Positions 47,178-58,718 of a stretch of DNA of 64,000 bases are shown here, in pieces. Within the stretch, counting starts at the first letter, position 1. Every line of letters starts with the position of its first letter. The notes under the pieces are model-generated. The model was not told the origin of the DNA and made no database searches. It saw only the letters and a program-made list of their open reading frames with translations. A program made the translations under genes and the position numbers. Source of the DNA: Daucus carota subsp. sativus (lineage: Eukaryota; Streptophyta; Magnoliopsida; Apiales; Apiaceae); contig NC_030386.2 in NCBI RefSeq assembly GCF_001625215.2, forward strand, positions 23,840,545 to 23,904,544, read 5' to 3'.

Positions 47178-50100
47178 AGTTGATGTAATACCTTCAAAGC
47201 TGTAAAAGAAACAATTACCGGAAATTCAGAAAATTGGATACAGCCTAGTTCAAAACTATACATAATATCAACATATATAAGCGAAGCACACGCAGATATT
47301 GCTGTCAAACAATTATGTATATTCTAAGAGATAACTGTCAATTGAGCATTTGTAACCGTAGAAGTCAAATTAAAGAAGTAGTGAATCACAACAGTTGTAT
47401 ATGAAGAAATCAACTTTGTCCATCGTAGTACTATGTATATAGAGGAAAAATATTGACTCAAGTCGATTTGAATCTAGAATCTCTAAATCAGTAGTCAGAA
47501 AACAAACATAATATGTCAAAACAAATTCAACCCCTGACGAGGTCAGAATCTAAGACCACCAAACAATTTAAAACTGGCCAGATGTCAGGTAAGATCACGT
47601 TAAGAATTTTTGATGCAGTAACAATATCACCTGCATCATCCCCTTCTTGAAGTGCCGACTACTTTAAGAATTTCTATGCAGTACCAACATCCAAACAATT
47701 CGTAAGAAGTCTACAAACAATCAAATTCTATGCAGTAGGCCACAAAAAGAATAAACTGATATGAACAGAACACTGTATACTCCTTCTACGTACTCAGGAA
47801 AACAAGAGATTGAGTCGGAGTTTTAAATAAGATTGTAAACTGGAAAAGGAAGAATTAATAGTTCGTTAATAATATATATTCAGAATCCGCTATGAGACGT
47901 ATATCAAGGAACAGACGCTTGCAGACTTCATAAAAACATGGTTTTTATATTACATTTTTGATGGGTTTGGTCATATGGTGAAAACGATACATCTAATTCA
48001 TGGGAAGGATATATAATCCATAAGATACTACACTTGACAATAAAATACTACACATAATTTAAGTTGATTTTACATGTAATCCAAATAAGAATTTCTATTG
48101 GGACTCAGAATCACTTATGTTGTATCTTTAAACTGAAAACACAAACACAAGAACCTATTTAGACTAAACACACCTGAAGTCACTATCAAGTACACAGAAC
48201 AAACCATAATAACTATATAACCAGACACACAAAACAGCATATTAAAGATACAGAGAGATAGACTGTACCGAGTAAGCCAAATCAGACGGTCACAGAGAAG
48301 AAACATATGAAGCGATGGAGTCAATCATCGAAGGAGTCTGTCTGGTTTAAACAAAAGCTAGGGGCTTGGGAGTTGTAACTGCACAAAAGGTCGTCCAAAC
48401 TTTTGGAATAATAAATAAAGAGAGGGAGTGAAGTGAAACTGCCATTGGGGCGCACACTGAAAGAGAAAGAGATAAAAGCATATACTAACTGAAAGGGCTG
48501 ATGCCACCCCCCATTTGCTGGGGGGGCAAAAAATCTTAAACTACTCTCTAAGGTTTGGCTTATAATACATCCTATTACAAGACACGACAGTAACGATAAC
48601 ACCCACATTGTCTATCTTGAAAAGTGCGATTAGCACTAGTAGTGCATCACACTATTCACTGCAGACTCTCTTTCTCACTTAAACTGATCTGTTTCGATCT
48701 TCAGTAGCTAAATTAACTAAATTTGACCAATTATTATTTTCCATCCTATTCAGAATATTGTGCTAATTTGATCCTATTTACTTTCGTCAGTTTTTTTATG
48801 CTAAAACTCTGGAACAGAAATCATGTGACTAAAACACTTTGTTCAACTAAACAAGTCCACTAGTTGTTCTATTGAGATGTCTATTTTCGATCTCATACAA
48901 GTGATTGTTAGTTACATTAAATCAAACACAACCATTGGTACTAAAGATTGAGGGCTGGTAGTGTGAGATCCACCACCATTGTTCGTTAATGATGTGATTA
49001 TTAGTGGATTTCCTTTTAGCATCTCTTACATGTAATCTCTTTTTGGTGTATTTGAAGTAAGTTTTACAGTCATAATCTAGTAGGTTTTGCATATACATGT
49101 GTATTATATTGATTAAAGAGATTAGTGATAAAACATTGACACTTATTGGGTAAAGTACTAAACTAATCAGCTTTATGGCCCCTTGTATTTGGTTCGCCCA
49201 CAGTAATCGACACAGAATATTCATTAAGGCATACAAGATTGTTCGAGACTTCGAGGGTTGTGGATTGGAGTCAGTAAATTAATCAGGAGTGCTTCAGCTT
49301 TATCAAGAGAAGGAAAATATGAAGTAAAATCTCATTAGCATAATATCTTGCAGACTAGAGATTTGAAGATACTTGTGAAACATCTTATGTCAAAGTCTGA
49401 TGACTCTCAATGTGTATTGGACCGTTCAAGCAGGGTCGAGCCTTGTTGTCAATAAAACAACGTCAAGACTTATAATTCAGTGCATTGCTCCGTTCAAGCA
49501 CGATTGAGCCTTATGTCAAATGAACTTATGAACAATTCAAGTTAAAGCCTGTAATTTGATATATACCGGATGGTTCAATTACTCCCGACATATATGCTGA
49601 TTTAAAGGGACTAGCAATTTGAATTCAAAGTAGTTTTTGACTTGTGATTGATGTTAAAACTCAGCTCTTACAGAATCTTAGACCATTTTTATTGCTGGTT
49701 CTAGAGCATGCTAATTATTCCCAAACATAAGATGTAGTTGTTAACTGAATAACAACATAAGAAATACAAGGACAACTACATCATATGAACATAATTTTGG
49801 TGCTGATGAACTTGCCACAAGGCTGTAAAATAGTTATTTCAGAATACAACATATCTCAGCAATGACCGTAAAGTATAATACCATCTTCTGAGATGGACAA
49901 ACTAACCAAATCAATCTGAAATTAACTATATGCAAGAAACCTGCGGGCATAGAAGAACTAGATAATGACATGTTAATACATCTAACAGAAGAAGTCTGTA
50001 AAACTACATGGATCTACAAATAGGCAGTGCCAGCTAATGTAGCATAACTTATAAGATTTGCTGGCTAGCTTGCCCATTGACCGATGCAGTAGAAGTAATT

Positions 50101-50222
50101 CAATCGATCAAATAAATTGCATGATATTAATGTTTACATAGTTCAAACAGAATTTGTTCTCCAACTTTAAAGAAAAACAGAAACCGAAAAACAGATTAAG
50201 TCTACTAGACTAGTAGCGCTAA
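47178..50222. other. leader intron of the F-box/kelch gene and spacer
   Basis: A probable leader intron runs from an acceptor at 47200 back to a CTCG/GTACAG donor near 48270 (minus strand). The sequence from about 48275 to 48600 then serves as leader or promoter. Near 48505-48533 CCCCCC..GGGGGG can form a hairpin. Around 49420-49520 a GTTCAAGCA(G/C)G(G/A)T(C/T)GAGCCTT unit occurs twice. 49900-50222 should be RING-gene 3' UTR. No further gene was recognised. Confidence 0.45.
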
Positions 50223-50729
50223 TCAGGAAGATGTTGGCATCTGAAATTTGCAAATAGGGCACAAGTGACTCCTGAGTAGCCACTTGGTAATGCAGTCCTT
50301 GTGAAACATATGCAAACACGGCATGCACGTCACCTTCTCACCATCACGATACTCTTCCTGACAGATGACGCACTGCTGAACATTCTTATTACCTTCTTCA
50401 ACTTGTATTCTTGTTGCCCCAAGTGATCTTATCGCTGGCAGAGCCGCAGGCACCATGCCCTCGTCTTCATCCTCCGTTGATTCTTCTTGCCTGTCCTCAA
50501 CAAGGTGTTCGTAGGGTAGATCCACAGTACACAATACGCGATTTTCTCTGTGATCTTCAACTCGAAAGAAAACAGCATAGTGTAGCCGAGTAGTCTGATA
50601 AACTTCTGAATACTTTGTATTAATAACGAGAACTCTTCCATCTTCATGGTAATATTCAGAGGAAGTTGTTTTTCTCACACAAAATTCGAGATTAAGGACC
50701 CTATCTTCTGCTGCGGATGAATTCACCAT
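50223..50729 (-). CDS. RING-H2 finger protein, probable E3 ubiquitin ligase
   Basis: Intronless, 168 residues. The RING-H2 ligands are all present near the C terminus: C120, C123, C138, H140, H143, C146, C157, C160 (C-x2-C-x14-C-x-H-x2-H-x2-C-x10-C-x2-C; WLLRSHLCPIC). The tryptophan typical of E2 contact is at 150. The preceding part has a patch of acidic residues (EESTEDEDEG, 82-91) and no membrane segment, so it is a soluble RING. It should accept ubiquitin-loaded E2 and ubiquitinate an unknown substrate. It is divergently paired with the PPR gene starting at 51206. Confidence 0.93.
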   Translation of the reverse strand: MVNSSAAEDRVLNLEFCVRKTTSSEYYHEDGRVLVINTKYSEVYQTTRLHYAVFFRVEDHRENRVLCTVDLPYEHLVEDRQEESTEDEDEGMVPAALPAIRSLGATRIQVEEGNKNVQQCVICQEEYRDGEKVTCMPCLHMFHKDCITKWLLRSHLCPICKFQMPTSS

Positions 50730-51205
50730 ATCTGCTGGACACAGAATAGAGCTGGGCGATCAAAGAGATTTGGTGGCTTGTATTGATTTTTACCTTGGAT
50801 GCAAAGCTACCTAGGATATTTATAGTGGATTCATGTTATTTCGAACTTGAAGAGGAATATGTTTTTAACCGACTTGCCATATGCACATGTAAATTGTAAG
50901 TTACGCTTGTTTAATTTATTTTCTAAATATAATATATAAAATTAAATATAAATATCATTATATATGATTAAAATTTTAATAATCACAGTGAAATCCAAAA
51001 TGAGCTCTAGTTTTATCTTACAATTTTCCAATTTTGAGTCGATTTTTGATTTTAACAAAATAATAGAATTAAATTAGTTATGATCAATTGGACTTTTTTT
51101 TTACACATTCAACGACCTATCTAAATTGATATCTAACCCGTAACAATTATATTGGTCAGAACCCCACATCATCGTAGAACCCGATTTTAGAGCTGAAAAA
51201 TAAAA
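50730..51205. promoter_or_regulatory. bidirectional promoter region, RING-H2 (-) and PPR (+)
   Basis: A 476-bp spacer separates two divergent start codons. On the minus strand CTATAAATA at 50825-50817 is a good TATA box about 90 bp before the RING-H2 ATG. No equally clear TATA was seen for the PPR gene, as is common for housekeeping organelle factors. Confidence 0.5.
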
Positions 51206-53077
51206 ATGGGTGTGTTTGTCAGAGAACCCATTTCAAGAAACTATTTAAACTTGAAACTACTCCTCTTCAATGCCTTACATTCCCACGCCGACAGACAGAC
51301 CTTAGTACTACGACGTCGTTCTACAAGACCTGAGCAACAGCAGTTGCTTCACGGTAGCTCTCTGCCCTTGTCTAGTTTGTTTCTTTCTGCTTATTGTAAG
51401 ATTTATTCATGTCTTTTGTCGCACCCCGCTCCACTCAATTTAGTACAAGATACAAAGTTGTTGAATAGTAGAGCATTGTTTGATTTTAATTTGGGGTTTA
51501 AGGGGTCTTTTGGGGTGTCTAGTTTTGTGGGTTTGCGAAAAGATTTGATTTTTAGGCCTAGGGGGTTTTGTAGTGTTGGTGGTTATGATGATTGCAGTGA
51601 TCTTGAGGATGAGGGTGATGATGTTGGTGAGGGTGAGAGTGGGAGTGTTAAGTCAGAAGCTGATTTACGAGAGGTTGAGAGGGTGTGTAAGGTGATCGAG
51701 GAATTGTCTGCATGGAATAGGAAAATGGTTTCGGGTTTGAATGAATGTGGGATTAACTTGAGTCATGATTTTGTTGTGGATGTGTTGGATAGGTTTAAGC
51801 ATGCTAGGAAACCGGCATTTAGGTTTTTTTGTTGGGCGGGGAATCAGGAGGGTTATGTTCATGATTCGAGGACTTATAATGTGATGATGAGGATATTAGG
51901 AAAGGCGAGACAGTTTGAGACTATGGTGAGTTTGCTTGAAGAAATGGGGAAGAAGGGGGTTTTGAATATAGAGACGTTTCAGATTGCAATTCAAACTTTT
52001 GGGGCTTCACAAGAAAGGAGGAAGGCAGTTGCGATGTTTGAGTTGATGAAGAAGTATAAGTTCAAAGTTGATGTGGATACTATTAATTCTTTTCTTGATG
52101 CTCTAGGGAGAGCGAAGCTTGGGAAAGAAGCTCAAGTTTTGTTTGGTGAGTTGGAGGAGAGATTTACCCCTAATTTACAGACTTATACTGTTTTGCTTAA
52201 TGGGTGGTGTAAAGTGAAGAATATAATGGAGGCAGGGAGGGTATGGAATGAGATGACTGACAAGGGTTTTAAGCATGATGTTGTTGCTTATAATACGATG
52301 CTCAGAGGTTTTTTAGATGATAAAAAACTGCCTGATGCTATTAAGCTTTTTGAGGTAATGAAGACAAAGGGCCCGACACCTAATGTTCAAAGCTACTCAA
52401 TTATGATTAGGTATCTTTGCAAGCAAAAATTGATAAAACGAGCTGTTGGGTACTTTGAGGAAATGGCTTCTTATGGTTGTGAGCCAGATGCTGCAGTTTA
52501 CACATGCTTGATAACCAGATTTGGCAATATGAAGAAGATGGATAAAGTTTTTGGATTGCTGAAGCAGATGAAGGAAAGAGGCTGTCCACCTGATGCACAG
52601 ATGTATAATGCTTTAATAAAATTGATGACCAGATGCAAAATGCAAAAGAATGCCCTCAGAATTTACAAGGAGATGCTTCAGAATGGTATTCAACCAACTA
52701 TCGACACTTACAATATACTGATAAAGTCATTTTTCCAAACAAAAAGATTTGGCATGGGTTTTGCTGCTTGGGAAGATATGAAACGGAGGGGATGTTGCCC
52801 TAATTATAATTCCTATAATCTTCTCATTAGAGAGCTTATGAAGCAGGGAAGATCTATTGATGCCTGTAAATATTTGGAGGAAATGATTGAGAAGGGAATG
52901 GAAGCTCCTCAAATCGATTACGACAAGTTTAAATCCGATTGTTCAAGGGCCGGGAAACCTCATATATTGGAGGAGTTGGCTCAGAAGATGAAGCTCTCAG
53001 GTAAGTTGGAAGACTCCAGTTTTCTTTTTTTGGGATGTGCAGAGATGAACAGTGGAGTAAATAGTAGGCAATTTTGA
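51206..53077 (+). CDS. P-class PPR protein, organelle-targeted (tandem copy A)
   Basis: Intronless, 623 residues. A basic Ser/Leu-rich N terminus (LLLFNALHSHADRQTLVLRRR) suggests mitochondrial or plastid import. An acidic low-complexity part covers about 130-152. A helical segment EADLREVERVCKVIEEL is followed by RFKHARKPAFRFFCWAGNQEG, and then about ten P-type repeats such as SRTYNVMMRILGKARQFETM, LQTYTVLLNGWCKVKN, AAVYTCLITRFGNMKKM and IDTYNILIKSFFQTKR. The family resembles Arabidopsis At3g62470/At3g62540, which also occur as tandem copies. It is the paralogue of the gene at 59328-61205. Copy A departs more often from the shared consensus (KGFKHD for KGIKPD; NRKMVSGLNECG for DRNMEAVLDECG), suggesting faster divergence. 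The role is presumably organellar RNA binding; the target is unknown. Confidence 0.95.
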   Translation: MGVFVREPISRNYLNLKLLLFNALHSHADRQTLVLRRRSTRPEQQQLLHGSSLPLSSLFLSAYCKIYSCLLSHPAPLNLVQDTKLLNSRALFDFNLGFKGSFGVSSFVGLRKDLIFRPRGFCSVGGYDDCSDLEDEGDDVGEGESGSVKSEADLREVERVCKVIEELSAWNRKMVSGLNECGINLSHDFVVDVLDRFKHARKPAFRFFCWAGNQEGYVHDSRTYNVMMRILGKARQFETMVSLLEEMGKKGVLNIETFQIAIQTFGASQERRKAVAMFELMKKYKFKVDVDTINSFLDALGRAKLGKEAQVLFGELEERFTPNLQTYTVLLNGWCKVKNIMEAGRVWNEMTDKGFKHDVVAYNTMLRGFLDDKKLPDAIKLFEVMKTKGPTPNVQSYSIMIRYLCKQKLIKRAVGYFEEMASYGCEPDAAVYTCLITRFGNMKKMDKVFGLLKQMKERGCPPDAQMYNALIKLMTRCKMQKNALRIYKEMLQNGIQPTIDTYNILIKSFFQTKRFGMGFAAWEDMKRRGCCPNYNSYNLLIRELMKQGRSIDACKYLEEMIEKGMEAPQIDYDKFKSDCSRAGKPHILEELAQKMKLSGKLEDSSFLFLGCAEMNSGVNSRQF

Positions 53078-53277
53078 TATGTAGAAGCTGAGTTGGCTTA
53101 GGAAAGATGAACTAGTCTTTAGAATGCATATCAACAGTTGGCCTATATGATAACGATACTGTATATAATGTGAGAAGTAGGTCCCCATTAGATGAAGTTT
53201 TTTGGTTATTGTGATTTTTCGGGCGAACTCATAATTTTGATAAAATGCTCTATAAGAGAAATCTATTGCTTTACCAC

Positions 53278-53434
53278 GGGCTTTGATGGTGGTGAAGATC
53301 TGCATAATACTTGCTACAAGAATAAAAGTGAGGCAACCCTGGTTGAAGTTTATACTCTAAGCACTAATGCTTGGAAGACAATTAGTCAAGATAAATTTAT
53401 TACATTTTGCTGTTTAAATAAAGCCCTCCAATAA
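53278..53434 (+). pseudogene. possible F-box-associated domain relic
   Basis: An open stretch reads TGFDGGEDLHNTCYKNKS and ..LVEVYTLSTNAWKTI. The VEVYxLxTNxWxxI pattern is typical of plant F-box-associated domains. Nothing recognisable precedes or follows it, so it would be a gene fragment downstream of PPR copy A. Confidence 0.3.
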
Positions 53435-53963
53435 ACAAACGGGAAAGACCATTAAGAAGATCCTGGCAAGAAAAACAATAATAGAAACCTAAAAACTTAA
53501 TCATGTCGTATTATTACTACTAGTGCAAGACTTTCACCATCATCACACCTCTTTCCACTTGAAATGAAGCTTTTTCATTGCCCTCTCAAGTTGCAGCACA
53601 CCAGATCTGTAGGTTAGAAAGGAAAAAATGAAAAAAGTTGCACGTCTACAAAACACATTAACATAAATTCAATGCTAAGACGTAATAGACTTTCCAAATA
53701 ACAGGGTGGCATGGAAACAAAGAAAAAATGGGGAGAGTGGAAGAGCGATAAGAGGAAGATAGCTAGCATGGGTGACGGGAGTGAGGGTGGATTCGTCAAG
53801 GAGAGTTATTTGAAGGCCATTTCTAAGATTTTTTTGAAGGAATGGTTAAATATAGTAGAATCTAGGGCTTGATTCAGAACACGTTTGAACTACTGTTCAA
53901 GCAAGAAAAGGCAAGACAGGAAAGTAAGAACAAGTGACAGATCAGGAGGTGTGAAACAAGAGT

Positions 53964-54125
53964 AGTGCTAGGTATAATTGTGTACATAAAATTTGTAGAT
54001 AATGATGTGGCAATTGAAGTGGAATGATTTTACTTGATGTGAATACAAAAGGCTTATTCCAATTAAAACTCACCATCTGTCATTAGTCATTATGTACAAA
54101 ATTTTGTACACATTTATTTGCACCA
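53964..54125. mobile_element. short MITE-like inverted repeat
   Basis: The left arm GTGCTAGGTATAATTGTGTA and the right arm (reverse complement) GGTGCAAATAAATGTGTAC share the outer motif and the GTGTACA..AAATTT core. About 160 bp, non-coding. Boundaries are approximate. Confidence 0.4.
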
Positions 54126-54252
54126 AGCTTTTTCTGTGAAACAAATGAGTGACTTCAAGGATAACAATAATTTGTGTCTATTTTATTTCAACCAAAATAT
54201 TTGATGTACAAATATCCAGTTAAGAAAAGAATTGTTTCTTTAGCTATTCTTA

Positions 54253-54663
54253 GAGTACCTCCAAGACTAACGATCTGTTAGCAATAAGCTGACGTGACAG
54301 TCATTTATAGATAATGAGATAGCAAATCACCCACTCCAACAGTAAAAATTATTAGCTAAATTTTTAAATAACTGTAAAATGGATCCCAAAATAAATATTT
54401 ACAGATTGAAAAGTAGTTATCTATAGTTAAAATATAGATAAAGTACAGTTACACGTCAGCTCCCGCCAAATTAAAATATTAAAATACTAAAACAATAATA
54501 TAATAATATGTTAAAATACTAAAATAATAATAATATATTGTTTTTGAAATATAGCTGATCATTAATATCATTGGCGTACAATACCTTATAGGTTCAGCAA
54601 ATTTGAGTAACCATTATTTTATCTAAACATTTTAGCTATTTCTACCGGAGATGGAGATGCTCT
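54253..54663. mobile_element. degenerate Tourist-like MITE
   Basis: The left end GAGTACCTCCAAGACT resembles the reverse complement of the right end, GAGCATCTCCATCTCC. The 410-bp AT-rich interior is non-coding. No perfect target duplication. Confidence 0.4.
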
Positions 54664-54814
54664 CGTGACAACAGATTGTCAACAGAAAACACATTTTATT
54701 CCAATGAATGGTTATAGAATGAAAACTAGGTTCCTCTCCAAAAGATTGGTCTAATATCACAGAAAAGCTACATTGTACCAACACAGCAAAAGGGAAATAA
54801 TGACCAAAACTTAC

Positions 54815-56026
54815 CTAGAGACGACTGCAGCGAAAAACATAGCAGCGAGAATCGAGATGACAGTATCTGGAAGAAAGCGGAGTGACAAGCACCTCCTCCT
54901 TGTCATCCATTTTGACGAGCTCGACTTTGAATTGCACAACATGAACCGCAGTGGTTTGGGGTTGGCCGGGTTCGTGATCCTCATAAATGGAAGAAAGCAA
55001 GCAGAGTATGGAATTGGGCAGATGCAATAAACCACGATAAGTGCTTATATGCAGATAAGACTCATACGTGTCAAGAAAAGCAGGGGCCACTCGAACGTTG
55101 AGCCATTCTTTGGTGGCTAAATCAAAAGCCCTAAAGAAGCCATGAATTTCGCGGTAATGAGCATATTCATATATAACCCCATCTGCAACTGTAACTGGGT
55201 CTCCAATCGAAAAGCATCCACCAAAGTCCTCCAACAAACACTCCCATCGATCCTCACAAGGATAGTAGCCATACATTGTAGAGATATTGTTCAACTTAAA
55301 GCACATAATGATTCTATTATTTTTATCGGTTTTTCTATGGTGTGCCCATGGGCACACAATAAGCACTAACTCCTATGAGTTTGGTGCATTTTTATTGGTC
55401 ACCCTATTTTTATAATCCGTCAAAACCGGAGAAGTTAGATATACTTTTTCTCCTGCTGCTGTGCCTGGTGGAGATTTGATGCGACTCCATTGAGACAGCT
55501 GAGGATCATAGACCTCGCAAAGGCAAGAAAAACGAGAACCTCTGAAGAAATAAATCTTGCCATGAAACGCGACAACACCGGCTAATTGGCACTGATCGGC
55601 AGAAAAAGGAGGAGAGACTTCTTTCCAAGATGATGATGTTTGGGAATTGGTCAAATCTAGAGAATAAGATAAGCGTGGATCTGGGCAATGAAAAACTCCT
55701 CCTCCTGAGTGTTGGTGGCCACTTTGATATATTTGACACCCAAAGATGTAAATTCTGGAATCCAAAGCAACCATGGAACTCAATGGAGCAGCACCATGTT
55801 GCAGTGTACGAGTAAGGTTCGAGACTTTACCAGTGTGGAGATCCAAAATATAGTAACCAGTCTTGTTGAAAATACAACGTCCTGCAAAATCATACTCGTC
55901 CTCCACCTCGGTCTGCCTGGCCTGTAGTACTAGTAAAAGCTGCTGCTGCTTATCCACTGAACTTGAATCCACTTTTCTTTCCTCCTTTCTTCCTTCCTGC
56001 TGTTGCCTCCTCCTCCTCCTCCCCAT
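54815..56026 (-). pseudogene. kelch/beta-propeller gene interrupted by a 90-bp insertion with a stop
   Basis: Two halves lie in one reading frame. The first begins at ATG 56026 (MGRRRRRQQQ) and includes propeller-like units: IFNKTGYYILDLHTGKVSNL, SSMVALDSRIYIFGC, QLAGVVAFHGKIYFFRG and YDPQLSQWSRIKSPPG. It stops at TAG 55375-55373. The second continues to 54815 with IIMCFKLNNISTMYGYYPCE, VTVADGVIYEYAHYREIHG, FDLATKEWLNV and YRGLLHLPNSILCLLSS. A 90-bp segment (55314-55403) separates them and carries the stop. Without it the frame would be continuous. Whether read as a null allele, a truncated protein of 217 residues, or a gene retained by unusual splicing is open. It lies between the two PPR copies, on the opposite strand. 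Confidence 0.7.
55314..55403 (-). mobile_element. 90-bp in-frame insertion in the kelch gene
   Basis: Bounded in sense orientation by AAAAATAG before and AAAATAATAG at its end. It contains the perfect 18-bp palindrome GTGTGCCCATGGGCACAC (55340-55357). Its two ends carry a direct similarity (TGACCAATAAAAAT and AAACCGATAAAAAT). Such a palindrome is seen in small plant MITEs, so a MITE fragment is likely. The length is a multiple of three. Confidence 0.5.
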
Positions 56027-58716
56027 CACGCTTGCTTCCCCTCTCCACAACCAATTAGGGTTGCGACAAACAACCCTGATATTTATACAGACCATAAACA
56101 ATTTTCTTATAGATTATATTTATTTAATCTTATAACTAATTTTAAAATTTAAAATTTTATTATTTAGTTATATGTAAAAAAATGACTTGTAAGTTGAGTG
56201 AACTTTTTTTTGAAAAACGGCCCAAGATCTCGCACATTCTGAAAGCAAAGATCAAAATAACATAGTTGAAAAATATGACCCCCAATACCAATTAGTAATG
56301 CCTAATAATGTGTGTATTTAATTTGGGAAAAAAACACTAGATGTGTTACGTTTTGGTATTTTAACCCCATCAAAAGGCTGTAGCGTTCTGTTCTTTTTAA
56401 TCTTAACAGAAGGCTAGATGACGTAGCGTTCTGTATAAATATATAAAACGCTACAATATCATTAGGGGTCATTTTTCCGGATCATGATATTTAGAATATT
56501 AATCATGCATATAGTAATAGTGAGAGCCAAACACCCACTTCTTTTTTTCTTTTTCAAAAATATTCAAATACTCCTTATGAAATAATATCATATGTATAAT
56601 AGATTAATTTTATTATTTATATATAAATTTGTATTAAATTAGATGATTTTTTATTAGAATGAAAATAGATAATTAAAACTAAAAATTTAATGTAGTAATA
56701 TACGGGGTTAGGATCCTTTACACTTGTTAATATTCTTAAAATCAATGATATATATATTTGATTTTAAATCATGCTCTCAACAAGGTTCCAACTTTACACC
56801 TCTAGTAATTAAGATTTTCAAAAAATATTAATTTGTATTTTATAACAATCTTCATCTATTTAGTTTAAAATATAATTTTTTAAAATAATCATTGCACATC
56901 AAAGGATGAAATTCACATTATAATTGTTCTTCCTGAAATATTACCCAAAACGACGACAGGGTTCTGTCCAAAATAATCAAACAAACACGTGTACGGAAAA
57001 TGCACCAAAATGCGAGAACTACATGCTCATGAATAGAAAGGGTGCTGCGTGGTCGTGCCCGAGCAAATGAAAATCGAGGGAGGGGACTGCGCGCATAAAC
57101 AACGAATGGAGAGAGGGGGGGGGAGGATTGTCCATATTAAAATATTAGGTTTGACGAAAAAAATATTAAAACTTTGTATTTAACCTCCTTTAGTTCCAAG
57201 TAGACGTAGAAGACGGGCTTGAATACATTGTTTTAGTTTAATTTTATGAAATAGTTCTTTTCGTTCATCCTTAATCGTAACTAAATCAACATGACAACTT
57301 TAAAAAATAATTGTTATAAATTTAATTCTCGAGAGGTGCTACAAATTAAACAATAATTTAGTTATAGGACTAAAATCACACAACTCACAAGTAAGCACGT
57401 CTAACAATTGATGTTTCTTTCCGAATTCTTGAAATGTATAAGTGAAATGTCTGCGCATAATACAATTATGTGTAATTGTATTCAAATGAAGACACGAATT
57501 CTATTTATATACTTCAATTTAATCAGAGATTGTTAATTAAGTGATCCATGAGTGGAGCTAGTTCTTTAAATTCAAACCCTAGAATATGGGATTTTAAAAT
57601 ATTTTGATTTTGTGATATCGAATATGAGCCTACGATTTCTCTCTTATATCAATTTGATTCTCATGAGAATTAATTTCAGATGCCATCAGATTACTATCAC
57701 TCACAACATAATTTACAACTCTGTGATGTGAATTATATATACAGGACATAATTATTTTGCATAATATCAAAAAAAAATAATTTAAAAGTACATGATATTA
57801 TTCATCAAGCCGTTATGAATTATACAAATAAAAAGATAATTATAAAACTATTTTATATAACTGAAACAATTATAAATATCACTAATATACAGAATATTAT
57901 AAAAAATATCAAATATCAACATGTTAGAATAACCCGTACTCGATAATTTATAACAATAATAAATAGAACAAAGTTTTTTGTAGACCACAACAATACTGTA
58001 GTATTAAAGACCAACATTTTAACAATCCATTTTGTTTAATCTAATGGTCACCATTATCTCTATTTATTATTTTATTATTTAAATCTGTACACACACCAAC
58101 TCTCACAAATACAGTGTAATACACGGTAGTTAATACTTTCATGTGGCAGTTACAAGCACACAACTGGAAATCAAGGTATGTTCATCTCTTTCTGTACTTT
58201 GTAAAATGTTCTGCACTTTCATACATATCATCATAAAGTTATTTAACTGTGTTCTTCAGTAATTATCATACATCTTCTCCGTTTGCAGACTACCCAACAA
58301 TAAACGTGTTATATAGTTAATTTTATTGATCCAAACAAACTTAACATGATTTATGTCGAAGAATCATTAGGCTAGTCATGAGCAAAAGAGATGGGTAGAG
58401 TTCTTCAACTTACCTCTAAACATTGTAGTTGATGATGTAAAAAAAAAAAATCTTTTGTCCCCAAATCTGGTGAATATGATGACCGTGTTGCACTTATCTC
58501 TCTCTACAAAAGATAATGATTGTTCAGTAACCACCGATTCTTTCCGATTGTTGCCGGATTTGCAGTCGATTTCTGCAGGTATATTGGTACATACACGCTC
58601 CAAAAGATACGTATACATAACAATATAAAATTTTAAAAAATAACGGTATTAGTCGTTAATAATTCTCAACCATTTATTGATTTTATAATCCAACGGTGGA
58701 TTCTTTGGTCTACTAA
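56027..58716. other. AT-rich spacer, no confident gene
   Basis: Very AT-rich with a G-run near 57113-57123. Around 58470-58590 the minus strand has a short coding-like patch (CTNIPAEIDCKSGNNRKES) of unknown origin, too short to call. Inverted GTAGCGTT/AACGCTAC words occur at 56380-56450. Confidence 0.45.
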
Positions 58717-58718
58717 TA

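Noticed and set aside
48321-48608. 95-codon minus-strand frame with hydrophobic start
   Set aside because: Falls where the leader of the F-box/kelch gene is expected; no recognisable domain.
55314-55403. The 90-bp insert as a spliced intron
   Set aside because: It has no GT donor that, with any AG in or after the insert, restores the frame of the second half; a 30-bp option keeps frame but is too short for a plant intron.
58376-58618. 80-codon minus-strand frame
   Set aside because: A central patch looks coding-like but there is no start context, partner exon or known motif.
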